Shown: positions 1 to 7,107, counted from the stretch's first letter. The stretch is 46,601 nt of DNA from an uncultured Acidimicrobiaceae bacterium (GCA_947259095.1 CAMYLA010000039.1:1-46601); one strand, 5' to 3'. The notes: a model not told the origin generated them from the letters alone. A program made the numbers and translations.

Positions 1-265
1 CGAAGGGGCATACCCAGCCGCAGAAAAACCTGCCAAAAATGATGGTCAGGACAACGGTGGCAAGTCCCCACAGCAGTCCGGCGTACAGAGTGCGGGTGCT
101 CAGCAAGGTGGCCAATCCGACCAGTGGATCCAGCTGAATGATCCAGTTTACCGGCCAGCCGCGTAGTTGCCACCATTGATCCCCTAAAGTGGTGGCCACA
201 CAAAACCATAAAAATAAGACAAAAAAGAATGCCTGACTGATCCGTCGAGTGGTTAAGATATTCAT
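1..265 (-). CDS. 4Fe-4S membrane protein, NapH/NosR/CcoG type (partial)
   Basis: The minus strand from the ATG at 265 is open to the window edge: 88 residues with the C-terminus missing. There are two hydrophobic segments, about residues 12-26 (FFFVLFLWF) and 60-79 (LYAGLLWGLATVVLTIIF). Immediately after the second comes FCGWVCPF, the CGWxCP signature that follows a membrane helix in NapH, NosR, YccM and CcoG ferredoxin-like proteins. These proteins pass electrons through membrane-bound iron-sulfur clusters. Which member this is cannot be told without the rest. The gene is much lower in GC than everything after about 500 and probably comes from another organism or a mis-joined contig. Confidence 0.6.
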   Translation of the reverse strand, partial: MNILTTRRISQAFFFVLFLWFCVATTLGDQWWQLRGWPVNWIIQLDPLVGLATLLSTRTLYAGLLWGLATVVLTIIFGRFFCGWVCPF

Positions 266-270
266 AATCA

Positions 271-307
271 GGGTTCAAAGGTTCAGGGCTCGGGGTTCAA
301 GGTTCAG
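271..307. repeat. GGTTCAAGGTTCAG direct repeats
   Basis: Two copies of GGGTTCAA(A)GGTTCAG lie at 271-288 and 292-307, and a third, GGGTTCCAGGTTCAG, at 475-489. They sit upstream of the truncated iron-sulfur gene. Nothing similar is seen in the high-GC remainder of the window. Confidence 0.6.
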
Positions 308-379
308 CCCCGCCGCTGGCCTGAAAAGCGGCCAGTTTAATCGAATAAAAAACTTAACGAAATACAATTTTATTTTTCT

Positions 380-452
380 GACAGGATTAACTGGATGGAC
401 AGGATATAACCATACTAAACAAAAAAATCCTGTTAATCCTGTAAATCCTGTC
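380..452. repeat. REP-like inverted repeat built from AATCCTGT units
   Basis: Three tandem 9-base units AATCCTGT(T/A/C) fill 426-452. The opposite orientation, ACAGGATTAA followed by GGACAGGAT, occurs at 381-405, so the region can form a long imperfect hairpin with an AT-rich loop. Short extragenic palindromes of this look are common in genomes unrelated to high-GC actinobacteria (inference from general experience). Confidence 0.55.
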
Positions 453-489
453 TAAATGAATGAGTTTCATAAGAGGGTTCCAGGTTCAG

Positions 490-704
490 AGGTTACAATA
501 CCTGGACATCGCTTATGTTTCGCCACGATGCCCGGATTGGCAGTCAAGCGATGAGCCGGACCGCCCTCATGTGCCTGTTCTCGCGCTGCAGCGAGGGCGC
601 GGAGGTGATCGCGAGATGGGTGTCCCGGATCGGCACCTCGGGGACATGCGGACGCTGGCCGTGGATCAACAGAAACTCGTGACCCAAGGCCAGCGTCAAC
701 TCGA
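490..704. other. Junction of low-GC and high-GC DNA; unassigned minus-strand reading frame
   Basis: GC content and style change near 490-520. On the minus strand a frame ending with the stop at 544-546 is open from about 719 and reads like coding sequence (it contains LTLALGHEFLLIHGQ). It lies one frame away from the end of the secreted protein encoded at 705-1196, so the two may once have been a single longer protein. No family was recognised. Confidence 0.3.
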
Positions 705-1196
705 TCAGGTCAGCGCCGCACAGGCGGCCGCGCCGACGTCGCCAGGCTCGTCGCCCGGCATGCCGTCGCCGATCGGGTTCCCCGCTTGCAGGACCACCTC
801 GCCAGTCGCCAGGTTCAACACGACATGGCCGATCACCCCGCTACCCCCGGCGCGACCGGTGATCGCCAGGAACGGCACGCCATCCACCAGGAACACGCGG
901 TCCGGACCACGGTCCCTGAACACCCAGGTCTCGCCATCGGCGTTAGTGAAGGTGCTATCGAGCAGGAAGTTCGCCAGGAACACGTTCCGCTCCGACTTCA
1001 GCTCCCGTTCTTGCACCCAACCCTCGGCTTCCACCATGAGCACATCGCCGCTGTCACAGAAAACCGGGAACGGGCCGAACTCGATCGGCATGACCACCTT
1101 GTTGCCATTCCCATCGTTCGGAATCGCGCCCACTGCCGTCGTGAACGACAAAGCGGTGACTCCCACAACTGCGAGCAGCACCATGAACTTCTTCAT
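705..1196 (-). CDS. Small secreted protein of unknown function
   Basis: This encodes 163 residues. The start at 1196 follows a GAAAGGGGAAAG ribosome-binding site; longer upstream frames have none. The N-terminus MKKFMVLLAVVGVTALS is a signal peptide with likely cleavage near residues 24-26 (TTAVGAIP). The mature part is acidic and seems rich in beta strands (VFRDRGPDRVFLVDG, VIGHVVLNLATGEVVLQAG), with an Asp/Gly-rich C-terminus. It is probably exported by Sec. The downstream frame at 544-719 suggests the C-terminus may be altered by a frameshift. No known domain was recognised. Confidence 0.65.
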   Translation of the reverse strand: MKKFMVLLAVVGVTALSFTTAVGAIPNDGNGNKVVMPIEFGPFPVFCDSGDVLMVEAEGWVQERELKSERNVFLANFLLDSTFTNADGETWVFRDRGPDRVFLVDGVPFLAITGRAGGSGVIGHVVLNLATGEVVLQAGNPIGDGMPGDEPGDVGAAACAALT

Positions 1197-1486
1197 GTCT
1201 TTCCCCTTTCGACCGGCGGAGGGAGACCGTGTCCCCGCGAACACAACTAGAACGCCCCTGCGCCCGTGCCCTGACCCTAGTGGCCATGATCCGGGAGCGC
1301 CACGGGTTCGATGTCGGTCCCAAGACGGGCGGTTACCAACCACACAGAGCCGTGGCCGATCGGCACGTCGGGGATGGAGCGCCATGACGTTGGACCCTGG
1401 CTGGTTCGGTGGCTGAGAGAAAGGATGGGCGGTGACTGCGGGGAGGCGTTCGCGGCGAGACGTCTGTTGAACACAAACCCATCCGT

Positions 1487-2610
1487 GTGTTGTTCATGGC
1501 TGTGGTTGCGGCATTGGTTACTGCAACGGGGGTGGGGGCTCAAGAGTCGGCTACCGCCCGACCTGGGGTCGGGCTGGGAGCTTCGGTTGGAACAGCCTCT
1601 GATGTGGTCAACGGTTGCGGGCAGCGCCGACACGGGCTTCGTGGTGTGGGGTGTCGAAGGCGACGAGAGTGCGGTTGCGTTCTGGTCCGCTGATGGGTTG
1701 GAGTGGCAGGAGATCACCGACTCCGCTCTGCTGACATGGGTGGGGGACTTGGCGGCCAACGACGGCGGCTTCGTGGCGACCCGAGTAGACCGCCAACCTA
1801 ATGGTTCTGTGGCGTTCTCTCTCGACGGCCTCACCTGGGAAACCGTCCGCCTCGGAACGAGCTTCAGCTTCTGGCATGTTGACTCTGGCCCCGGAGGGTT
1901 CTTGTTGGCTGGCGTGGGCCGCGACTGCGAGACAGTAGCCACGTTCTCCACGAACGGCCGCGATTGGATGCCGGTGGAGCTTCCCCTCCAGTGCCAAGGC
2001 GTAGTGGCTGCTGAAATAGATGGCCGCTGGGTGGGCGTGGAGCGACAGGACGAGGACATGGTGGTGATCCTGTCGTCTGACGACGGCACCACATGGAGCG
2101 AAGTCGAAACTGAGCCGCCTCCGCTGGAGTGGGACTTCCCTTCGCTGGCGAACTACCCAGGGCGTGACGCTCTTCTGAGGAGTCCGTCGTTGTCATCTGA
2201 CGGAGACACGCTGGTCCTGGCGGGCAAAGGCATCGGTGGCGGGGTGTGGGCGTCCACCGACGGAGGCATGACCTGGACCGACGCCGGAATCGAGCAGGGT
2301 CAGGGCGGGCTCGCGATGGCGGTCAGCGACTTCGGCTTTGTGGGCGTGGCACCCCAGCGGGTGCTCGTGTCCAAGCAATGGAGTCTCGTGGGTTGAGCAT
2401 CCCGCCGATGCGGGGTTCCATGATGTGGCAGCAGCGGGCAATGCGGTGGTCGCCACCGCCGCCGACGGCATCTACACCTGGACGCCACCGCCGGGGTCGC
2501 TGCCCGCCACCGGCACGAGCACCTCAGTCCCGCTGATCCTCGGCGTGGCGCTCGTCGCAACAGGCGCAGCGGTCTTGGCCATGCGACGAAGACTGACCCA
2601 TTCCACCTGA
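1487..2610 (+). pseudogene. LPxTG-anchored beta-propeller-like surface protein, split by two frameshifts
   Basis: One protein is readable in three successive frames. From 1487 (or ATG 1496) comes a signal peptide, MLFMAVVAALVTATGVGAQE. From about 1600 to 2372 there are 250 residues of BNR/kelch-like repeats with recurring S-x-DG-x-x-W turns (WSADGLEWQE, FSLDGLTWET, FSTNGRDWMP, SSDDGTTWSE, STDGGMTWTD). From 2374 the third frame reads NGVSWVEH and ends in LPATGTS, a hydrophobic helix and RRR, a textbook sortase anchor. Both shifts are +1. Removing one A at 2373-2374 restores the second. The first lies within about 1560-1625. A GAGAAAGG site before ATG 1425 hints at a further N-terminal disruption. 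The intended product is an exported, cell-wall-linked protein. Confidence 0.7.
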
Positions 2611-3135
2611 CCCAAGTCCAGCGCCCGTACCGTCCCCGATCGCCGGTTTGGGGATGCGCCAGAACAACGGCTGAGCCCGGAGATTCACCCCGCCCACATC
2701 CGGCAATCCCGGACCCCTTCGGGCCGAGCGGGTGCCGGCTCCCAGGGCCTCGGCGTGCCGATCGATAATGTTCGGCTCGGGCCGTCGACAGGCACGCTGG
2801 TGCGGCACCAGTGCCGTGATCGGAAATGTTCATGTCAACCGCCTTCACGGCCCGGTGATGGTTATCGATCGGCTCGACCGCTCACAACGCATCGCCGGTA
2901 CCCGGGCACGCCGAGCCGAGGTTCTGAGGGCCGTTGTCGGGCGGATTGAGCCGCCTCGGCGACTGCATCTGGCGCCTGGCGGGGTGCGGTCGTGCTCGAC
3001 AACGCTGGGGTGACCAGGGCGTTCGCGCTCGGCCGTCGCGCACTGCACCCGGGGAAGGACGCCGGCTCTCGGGCGAGCTGTCATGGAAGCGGGCGGTGAT
3101 GTAGATCCACGAGAGCCGTTTGGCGCACGGACCCG
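2611..3135. other. Stretch without a convincing gene
   Basis: No frame here has family-like content. A short run near 2985-3030 on the plus strand reads VVLDNAGVTRAFAL, which resembles the NAG motif region of short-chain dehydrogenases, and may be a worn remnant. It is too short and interrupted to call. Confidence 0.3.
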
Positions 3136-3600
3136 TCAGTCGAGCGGGACCGGCTCGTACTCGGGGACCGCGGAGCCGATCTTCCTGGTGCCACGAGTTG
3201 GGTTTGCGACGAGTACCTCGCACTCCATAGCGTCAGGGTCGCGGAAGAACAGCGAGAGCTTGCGTCCGAAGTCAGTGACGACGCCATCGGTCGCTCGACC
3301 TTCCATCAGCCGCCGACGGATCTCGTCGAACGCCTCGATGGTCGGCGCTTGGTAGCCGATGTGGTCGAGGCGTCCTCGGCCAAACATCGGGGTCTGTTTC
3401 GCCGGTTCGTGGTTGCCGTCAACCTGGAACACGTTGAGTTCAGTGTGCGGGCCGATGTTGATCACGGTCATCCGCGGCCCACCCGGGTATTCCGGGCCGT
3501 CGAACTCGACGGTGGCGTCGAACACGTCGATCAGGAAGCGCTGGAGGCGGTCCGAGTCAGCGGTGAGCGTCGCAACATGATCAATACCTGACGTCAGCAT
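3136..3600 (-). CDS. VOC (glyoxalase/dioxygenase superfamily) protein
   Basis: This encodes 154 residues from the ATG at 3600; the preceding 16 codons in frame do not look like part of the fold. It begins MLTSGIDHVATLTAD, the usual first beta strand with a metal-ligand His, and contains GRGRLDHIGYQA (second half, His) and a closing DPDAMECEVL strand with Glu. These are the paired beta-alpha-beta-beta-beta modules of the vicinal oxygen chelate fold. Members bind a divalent metal and act as glyoxalases, dioxygenases, epimerases or resistance proteins; the substrate cannot be inferred. It stands alone just upstream of the IS110 insertion. Confidence 0.8.
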   Translation of the reverse strand: MLTSGIDHVATLTADSDRLQRFLIDVFDATVEFDGPEYPGGPRMTVINIGPHTELNVFQVDGNHEPAKQTPMFGRGRLDHIGYQAPTIEAFDEIRRRLMEGRATDGVVTDFGRKLSLFFRDPDAMECEVLVANPTRGTRKIGSAVPEYEPVPLD

Positions 3601-3810
3601 CTCGCCAGCCTGCCACACTCCGGTCACTCCTGGCCCACCCGAGAACACCGGCCCCCAAGCGTCTGCTCGTCACCGAGCGTGACGACTAGGCGGTCGTCGA
3701 CCCGAGGAACGCTCATCGGACCCTCCGCGTTCGCATTCCCGAGCGCCCCGACCGCGCCGGACCGCTTGCGTCCTGGCGACAGCCAGCCTGCTAATGGGTA
3801 TCGACCAGTC

Positions 3811-3822
3811 GCTTCGGGTTCT
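3811..3822 (+). repeat. IS110 left junction: left half-target and CT core
   Basis: Left flank GCTTCGGGTT (3811-3820) is followed by CT (3821-3822). At the right end, CT (5286-5287) is followed by AGCCCCAAGC. Joining the flanks across one CT gives an imperfect palindrome, with 8 of 10 positions pairing. IS110/IS1111 elements are known to favour palindromic targets and to leave a 2-base core rather than a long duplication. Confidence 0.6.
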
Positions 3823-3849
3823 CGGTGAGGCTGGTGTCGAGCTTTCGGG

Positions 3850-4030
3850 CGGTGAGCACTCCTTCCTGCTGAGACCCTTCGGGGATCTCTACGGCTAGAT
3901 CGTGCCCCGCTCGGATAGTTCGGGTTGGCTGTTAAGCACTCCTGGGATGTCGTGCCGTTGAGCACTGATCCATTAGCTCGCTGCTTGGACAACCCGGCCT
4001 GCTCAACCCTGTTACCGGATGATCTGAGGA
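3850..4030 (+). ncRNA. Candidate IS110 bridge RNA region
   Basis: IS110 elements transcribe a structured bridge RNA from the non-coding end before the transposase; it pairs with target and donor DNA. TTCGGGTT at 3919-3926 repeats the left target at 3813-3820, and CCTGGGATGTC at 3941-3951 repeats the element's right terminus at 5276-5286. The order, target guide before donor guide, is the order in known bridge RNAs. The two are only 15 bases apart and the right-hand guides were not identified with certainty, so the RNA's limits and fold are inferred. AGCACTCCT also occurs twice (about 3855 and 3936). Confidence 0.45.
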
Positions 4031-4038
4031 GAAACACC

Positions 4039-5265
4039 ATGGTTCTATTCGTGGGCGATGATTGGGCCGAGGCCCATCATGACGTCCATCTCATGGGTGA
4101 GGGCGGTGAACAGCTCGTGGTACGCCAGCTCCCGGAAGGACTCGAGGGGATCGCCAGACTTCATGCCATGGTCGCTGAACACGCCACCGATCCGGCCGAG
4201 GTGATCATCGGTATCGAAACGGACCGGGGCCTGTGGGTTCAGGCTCTTCTCGCAGCCGGGTATCAGGTGTACGCGATCAACCCGCTGTCGGTTGCCCGGT
4301 ACCGGCAACGCCATAACGTCGCTGGCGCCAAGTCCGATGCCGGTGACGCGAAAACGCTGGCTGATCTGGTCCGCACCGACCGGCATAACCATCGCCCGAT
4401 CGCCGGTGATAGTTCCGATGTCGACGCGGTGAAAGTGTTGGCCCGTGCCCATCAGAACCTGATCTGGGAACGAACCCGAAACACCAACCGGCTCCGTAAC
4501 ACGCTACGCGAGTACTACCCGGCCGCTTTGGAAGCATTTGACGACCTGGCCCACTCTGATGCCACTTCGGTGTTGGCGGCGTTCCCGTCGGCTGAGACCG
4601 GAGCCAAGGCCAGCAGCTCCCAGATTCGGGCCGCGCTCAAACGTGGCGGCCGTAAACGCAACCTCGATACACGAACCGCCGAGATCCGCGCCGCTCTACG
4701 AACACCGCAACTCGGCGTGTCACCAGCAGTGGCAACCGCGTTCGCTGCCACCACCCGGTCCACGGTCGGGATCATCGCCGAGATCGCCCGGCAGATCAAA
4801 GCCCTCGAAGCTGAGCTGACCACCCATTTTGAGCAACACCCGGACGCCGGCATCTACCGTTCCCTGCCAGGACTTGGTGTCATCCTCGGCGCCCGGGTGC
4901 TCGCAGAGTTCGGGGACGACCCCGAACGCTACAACTCAGCCAAGTCTCGCAGAAACTACGGCGGAACCTCGCCACTCACCGTCGCTTCCGGCCGCAGCCG
5001 AGTCATCAAAGCCCGATTCGTCAAAAACCGGCGACTCTACGACGCCATCGATCAATGGGCCTTCTGCTCCCTACTCGCCAGCCCCGGTTGCCGGGACCAC
5101 TACGACCAACGACGAGCCGCCGGCGACCTCCACCACCAAGCCCTACGAGCCCTCGGCAACCGCCTCGTCGGCTACCTCCACGGCTGCCTCACCACCAACA
5201 CGCCCTACAACGAACACACCGCCTGGGCCCACCGCCAACCACAACAAATCCCAGAAGCCGCTTGA
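4039..5265 (+). CDS. IS110-family transposase (DEDD recombinase)
   Basis: This encodes 408 residues from the ATG at 4039, preceded by GAGGAG; upstream codons in frame lie in the non-coding left end. The N-terminal RuvC-like DEDD domain shows GDDWAEAHHD, IGIETDRG and the conserved AGAKSDAGDAKTLADLVRTD. The C-terminal Tnp domain shows LPGLGVILGARVLAEFGD, the RNYGGTSPLT segment and RFVKNRRLYDAIDQWAF, with the serine used in strand transfer expected near TSPLT. Length and order match complete family members, with no frameshift. It should act with the bridge RNA from the left end to excise and insert the element. Confidence 0.93.
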   Translation: MVLFVGDDWAEAHHDVHLMGEGGEQLVVRQLPEGLEGIARLHAMVAEHATDPAEVIIGIETDRGLWVQALLAAGYQVYAINPLSVARYRQRHNVAGAKSDAGDAKTLADLVRTDRHNHRPIAGDSSDVDAVKVLARAHQNLIWERTRNTNRLRNTLREYYPAALEAFDDLAHSDATSVLAAFPSAETGAKASSSQIRAALKRGGRKRNLDTRTAEIRAALRTPQLGVSPAVATAFAATTRSTVGIIAEIARQIKALEAELTTHFEQHPDAGIYRSLPGLGVILGARVLAEFGDDPERYNSAKSRRNYGGTSPLTVASGRSRVIKARFVKNRRLYDAIDQWAFCSLLASPGCRDHYDQRRAAGDLHHQALRALGNRLVGYLHGCLTTNTPYNEHTAWAHRQPQQIPEAA

Positions 5266-5275
5266 CACTTACGAA

Positions 5276-5287
5276 CCTGGGATGTCT
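5276..5287 (+). repeat. IS110 right terminus with donor sequence and CT core
   Basis: CCTGGGATGT followed by CT closes the element. CCTGGGATGTC recurs at 3941-3951 in the left end, as expected of a donor guide. A TTGACA hexamer at 5262-5267 could be the -35 half of a promoter completed only in the excised circle, but no clear -10 appears across the joined left end. Confidence 0.5.
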
Positions 5288-5389
5288 AGCCCCAAGCATC
5301 AGCCCCTCATGGCCGGCAGTGGCCTGCCTACCGGCGTGAGTAGCCGAGCTTCAGCCCGGTCGAGACTCGTCGAGACCGCTCCTGCTGGC

Positions 5390-5432
5390 TTTGGGAGCAG
5401 GGGGTCGGGAGTTCAAATCTCCCCATCCCGAC
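5390..5432 (+). repeat. tRNA-Pro(TGG) 3' half, copy 1
   Basis: It reads from the anticodon loop TTTGGGA through stem strand GCAGG, variable GGGTC, T arm GGGAG-TTCAAAT-CTCCC, acceptor strand CATCCCG and A. The 5' half of a tRNA is absent (upstream reads CCTGCTGGC, only partly able to rebuild the anticodon stem). It is therefore a fragment, not a tRNA gene. Confidence 0.8.
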
Positions 5433-5466
5433 AATCGAGCGGTTCTTCCAGACTCGGGAACAAGGT

Positions 5467-5489
5467 GATAGCCACCCTGGTGGCCAACG
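5467..5489 (+). repeat. Arm-type motif pair after copy 1 (degenerate)
   Basis: GATAGCC, five bases, then GGTGGCCAACG, starting 35 bases after the tRNA fragment. It is a diverged form of GGTAGCC-N5-GGTAGCCACG seen after copy 2. Confidence 0.4.
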
Positions 5490-5572
5490 GGGCTTCCAGC
5501 ACTCCAGATCGAGGGCTGGGGCGGCAGCTCGACCGAGCGACTGAGAGCCCCTCCTGGCAGCCGCAAGTCGGC

Positions 5573-5578
5573 TAGGAT
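5573..5578 (+). promoter_or_regulatory. Leaderless -10 box of cassette A
   Basis: TAGGAT ends six bases before the ATG at 5585 and no ribosome-binding site is present, so the transcript should begin at or next to the start codon. Confidence 0.5.
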
Positions 5579-5584
5579 CTACGC

Positions 5585-5830
5585 ATGGCCGAAGGCGAGC
5601 AGCAGCCACTCCCTGACGGGCTCCATCCGATGCGGAAGACCGATTGGATGGCCCTCAGCGACGAGAAGCTTGCCGCTCTCGCAGTCTCTACTGCCCGCTC
5701 CGGCATCAAGGTCCTGGAGGCCGTCGGCGTCGACCCGGGCGATGCACTCCGAGCCCGAGCTTCCGGCGACCCGGACCAGATTGCCGCATACGTGGCGGAG
5801 TTCCGGCGCGCACCTGCCGACGCGGCGTGA
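5585..5830 (+). CDS. Cassette A gene 1: small protein of unknown function
   Basis: This encodes 81 residues. It is soluble and acidic, with a predicted helical middle (MALSDEKLAALAVSTARSG) and an Asp/Ala-rich end; no family was recognised. Its stop overlaps the start of the next gene (GTGA), so the pair is translationally coupled, the layout of toxin-antitoxin operons with a small first product. The start is chosen because TAGGAT lies six bases upstream, as in the other cassettes. The function is unknown; an antitoxin-like role is only a guess from size and position. Confidence 0.6.
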   Translation: MAEGEQQPLPDGLHPMRKTDWMALSDEKLAALAVSTARSGIKVLEAVGVDPGDALRARASGDPDQIAAYVAEFRRAPADAA

Positions 5831-6195
5831 GCACGGGACAACTTCACGTCATCGGACGTGGCCACCAGGCGCGCTTCTCCGAAGACTTCGACCAGGTCTT
5901 GGCGGAAACGATCCGTTCCAGCCCCGAGCCGACACAAGCGACGGCTGAGCTGGACGACGTCACGCTCTTGACGGTGCTGGCCAACTTCGCCGGCGTTGGG
6001 GCGTACAACCCCGCAGCCCCGAGCACTGAACGAAAACACTCCATTCTCCACGTCGACCCCGCCAACCCGATACTGCGGTCCTTCCCTTGGGCCTGGTGGA
6101 GGCGGGCGACGCCCATGGGCCGATTCGTCTTCACTGGACGAACCCTGGATCCAGGCCACACGGTCGTAGCGGACCTCTGGTTCGACCTCGCCTGA
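5827..6195 (+). CDS. Cassette A gene 2: unknown protein
   Basis: This encodes 122 residues from the GTG at 5827, overlapping the previous stop by four bases. It reads VSTGQLHVIGRGHQARFSED and then an alternating polar/hydrophobic sequence with many aromatic residues near the middle (SFPWAWWRRATPMGRF) and a strand-like end, VVADLWFDLA. No domain was recognised. The tight coupling with an 81-residue partner and the cassette context make a toxin-like or accessory role possible but unproven. The paired GGTAGCC motif of the next module begins 45 bases after its stop. Confidence 0.55.
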   Translation: MSTGQLHVIGRGHQARFSEDFDQVLAETIRSSPEPTQATAELDDVTLLTVLANFAGVGAYNPAAPSTERKHSILHVDPANPILRSFPWAWWRRATPMGRFVFTGRTLDPGHTVVADLWFDLA

Positions 6196-6239
6196 CCCCC
6201 AGGAGGATGGGTTTCTCGCCCGGCCACCAGCAGAACCGT

Positions 6240-6261
6240 GGTAGCCAAAGTGGTAGCCACG
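6240..6261 (+). repeat. Arm-type motif pair before copy 2
   Basis: GGTAGCC (6240-6246), five bases, GGTAGCCACG (6252-6261). It begins 117 bases before the tRNA fragment at 6357. The same spacing (115 and 116) recurs before copies 3 and 5. Confidence 0.65.
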
Positions 6262-6356
6262 ACGGTCGGCATTGCTCAGCGTCGACCAGCGCTCCCCAGC
6301 ACCAGACCGCCACTCCCCCAGCGCTCGCCAGTACTCCTCAGCGGACCCGTTCACGA

Positions 6357-6399
6357 TTTGGGAGCATGGGGTCGGGAGTTCAAATCTCCCCATCCCGAC
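6357..6399 (+). repeat. tRNA-Pro(TGG) 3' half, copy 2
   Basis: This is the same 43-base fragment as copy 1 with one change (GCATG for GCAGG). It has arm-type motif pairs on both sides (6240 and 6435), so this copy alone has the complete layout of a phage-type attP. Confidence 0.8.
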
Positions 6400-6434
6400 T
6401 TATGGAGCGGGCTTTCGGGACCCGCCACACGGCT

Positions 6435-6467
6435 GGTAGCCCGAGTGGTAGCCACGAATGGCTACCA
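6435..6467 (+). repeat. Arm-type motif pair after copy 2, with hairpin
   Basis: GGTAGCC (6435-6441), five bases, GGTAGCCACG (6447-6456), 36 bases after the fragment. TGGTAGCCA at 6446-6454 and TGGCTACCA at 6459-6467 form a perfect 9-bp stem with loop CGAA. A wider repeat, GGCTGGTAGCC / GGCTACCAGCC, encloses it (6431-6470). Confidence 0.65.
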
Positions 6468-6544
6468 GCCACTTGGACAGCGCGACTTCATTCGGTGGTC
6501 GTGTCCAGGTCCGACACTCGGTCGCACGGCAGTCGGTTTCGTAG

Positions 6545-6550
6545 TACGAT
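6545..6550 (+). promoter_or_regulatory. Leaderless -10 box of cassette B
   Basis: TACGAT ends eight bases before the GTG at 6559, matching the leaderless pattern of the other cassettes. Confidence 0.45.
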
Positions 6551-6558
6551 ACCTAGCA

Positions 6559-6794
6559 GTGGATTCCACCAGTCAGCTCTCAAGCATGGGATCGCGCCGG
6601 AGGACATCGAGCATTGCAGACGGAACGCTATGGCAATCGATGATCTCGACGACGACCTTCGCCTCTACCTCGGACCGACCGTGAGCGGCGTTCTCCTCGA
6701 AGTGATCACGATCGTCCGGGACGACAACAGCGAGCTCGCCATTCATGCGATGACAATGCGCCCAACATACCGACCACTACTCGGAGGTGAGTGA
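6559..6794 (+). CDS. Cassette B toxin-like protein, probable frameshift at codon 2-3
   Basis: The conserved part reads FHQSALKHGIAPEDIEHC, then DDLRLYLGPTVSGVLLEVITI and ELAIHAM. It resembles the small BrnT-like toxin candidates of actinobacteria that are encoded just before an RHH antitoxin (recognised by pattern, not by search). The frame of this part has no sensible start: GTG 6559, correctly placed behind TACGAT, is one frame away. Restoring one T after GTGGAT would give VDFHQSALKHG. Either the toxin is dead or the consensus lost a base. It ends eight bases before the antitoxin start codon chosen here (6796 minus the TGA at 6792-6794 leaves a one-base gap). Confidence 0.55.
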
Positions 6795-6795
6795 A

Positions 6796-7074
6796 GTGAC
6801 AGACAAAGCACGAGAACGAACCCGTACTGGCAAAGAAGTGACCGACGAGCTGGTCGAGGATCTTGCCGATAAGGCCGAGAACGGATTCGACGTAGACGAG
6901 ATCGTTCGCCGACGAGGGGGACGCCCGCCGATGGGCTCCGCGGCTGCCTCGGTAGAGTCCGTCCGCCTGGATCCAGAGTTAAGCGCAGCGCTCGAAGCCC
7001 GAGCAACCGACGAAGGGCGAACCAACTCCGACGTGATCCGCGAAGCCTTACGCAACTACCTCAAGGCCAGCTGA
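6796..7074 (+). CDS. Cassette B antitoxin, ribbon-helix-helix (CopG/Arc type)
   Basis: This encodes 92 residues. The start GTG at 6796 has GGAGG eight bases upstream (6783-6787), better than the in-frame GTG at 6787, which overlaps that site. The first 50 residues are a charged tail (TDELVEDLADKAENGFDVDE, then RRRGGRPPMGSA), as in antitoxins whose extension blocks the toxin. Residues from about 57 form the RHH motif: VESVRLDPELSAALEARA, then TNSDVIREALRNYL. It should bind as a dimer to its own promoter and neutralise the upstream product. Position and spacing indicate one operon. Confidence 0.75.
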   Translation: MTDKARERTRTGKEVTDELVEDLADKAENGFDVDEIVRRRGGRPPMGSAAASVESVRLDPELSAALEARATDEGRTNSDVIREALRNYLKAS

Positions 7075-7107
7075 CGGCAACCACCGCCAATAATGTCACT
7101 TGCCGTT

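Larger units (their letters stand above)
3821..5287 (+). mobile_element. IS110-family insertion element, apparently complete
   Basis: The element is about 1.47 kb with one transposase gene, 216 bases of left non-coding DNA and about 20 bases of right end. The ends were placed from the CT core on both sides, from a palindromic empty site, and from sense matches inside the left end to both the left target (TTCGGGTT) and the right terminus (CCTGGGATGTC). There are no terminal inverted repeats, as expected for the family. The right flank, AGCCCC then AAGCATCAGC, matches the block upstream of the tRNA-Pro repeat at 9220, so the element appears to have landed inside a repeat module of the cassette array. 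Confidence 0.65.

Noticed and set aside
2940..3075. Short-chain dehydrogenase gene (VVLDNAGVTRAFAL)
   Set aside because: Only one motif is visible, with a stop just upstream and no cofactor-binding site or YxxxK motif.
5262..5287. Complete promoter formed across the IS110 circle junction
   Set aside because: TTGACA is present, but no acceptable -10 appears 16-19 bases later in the joined left end.
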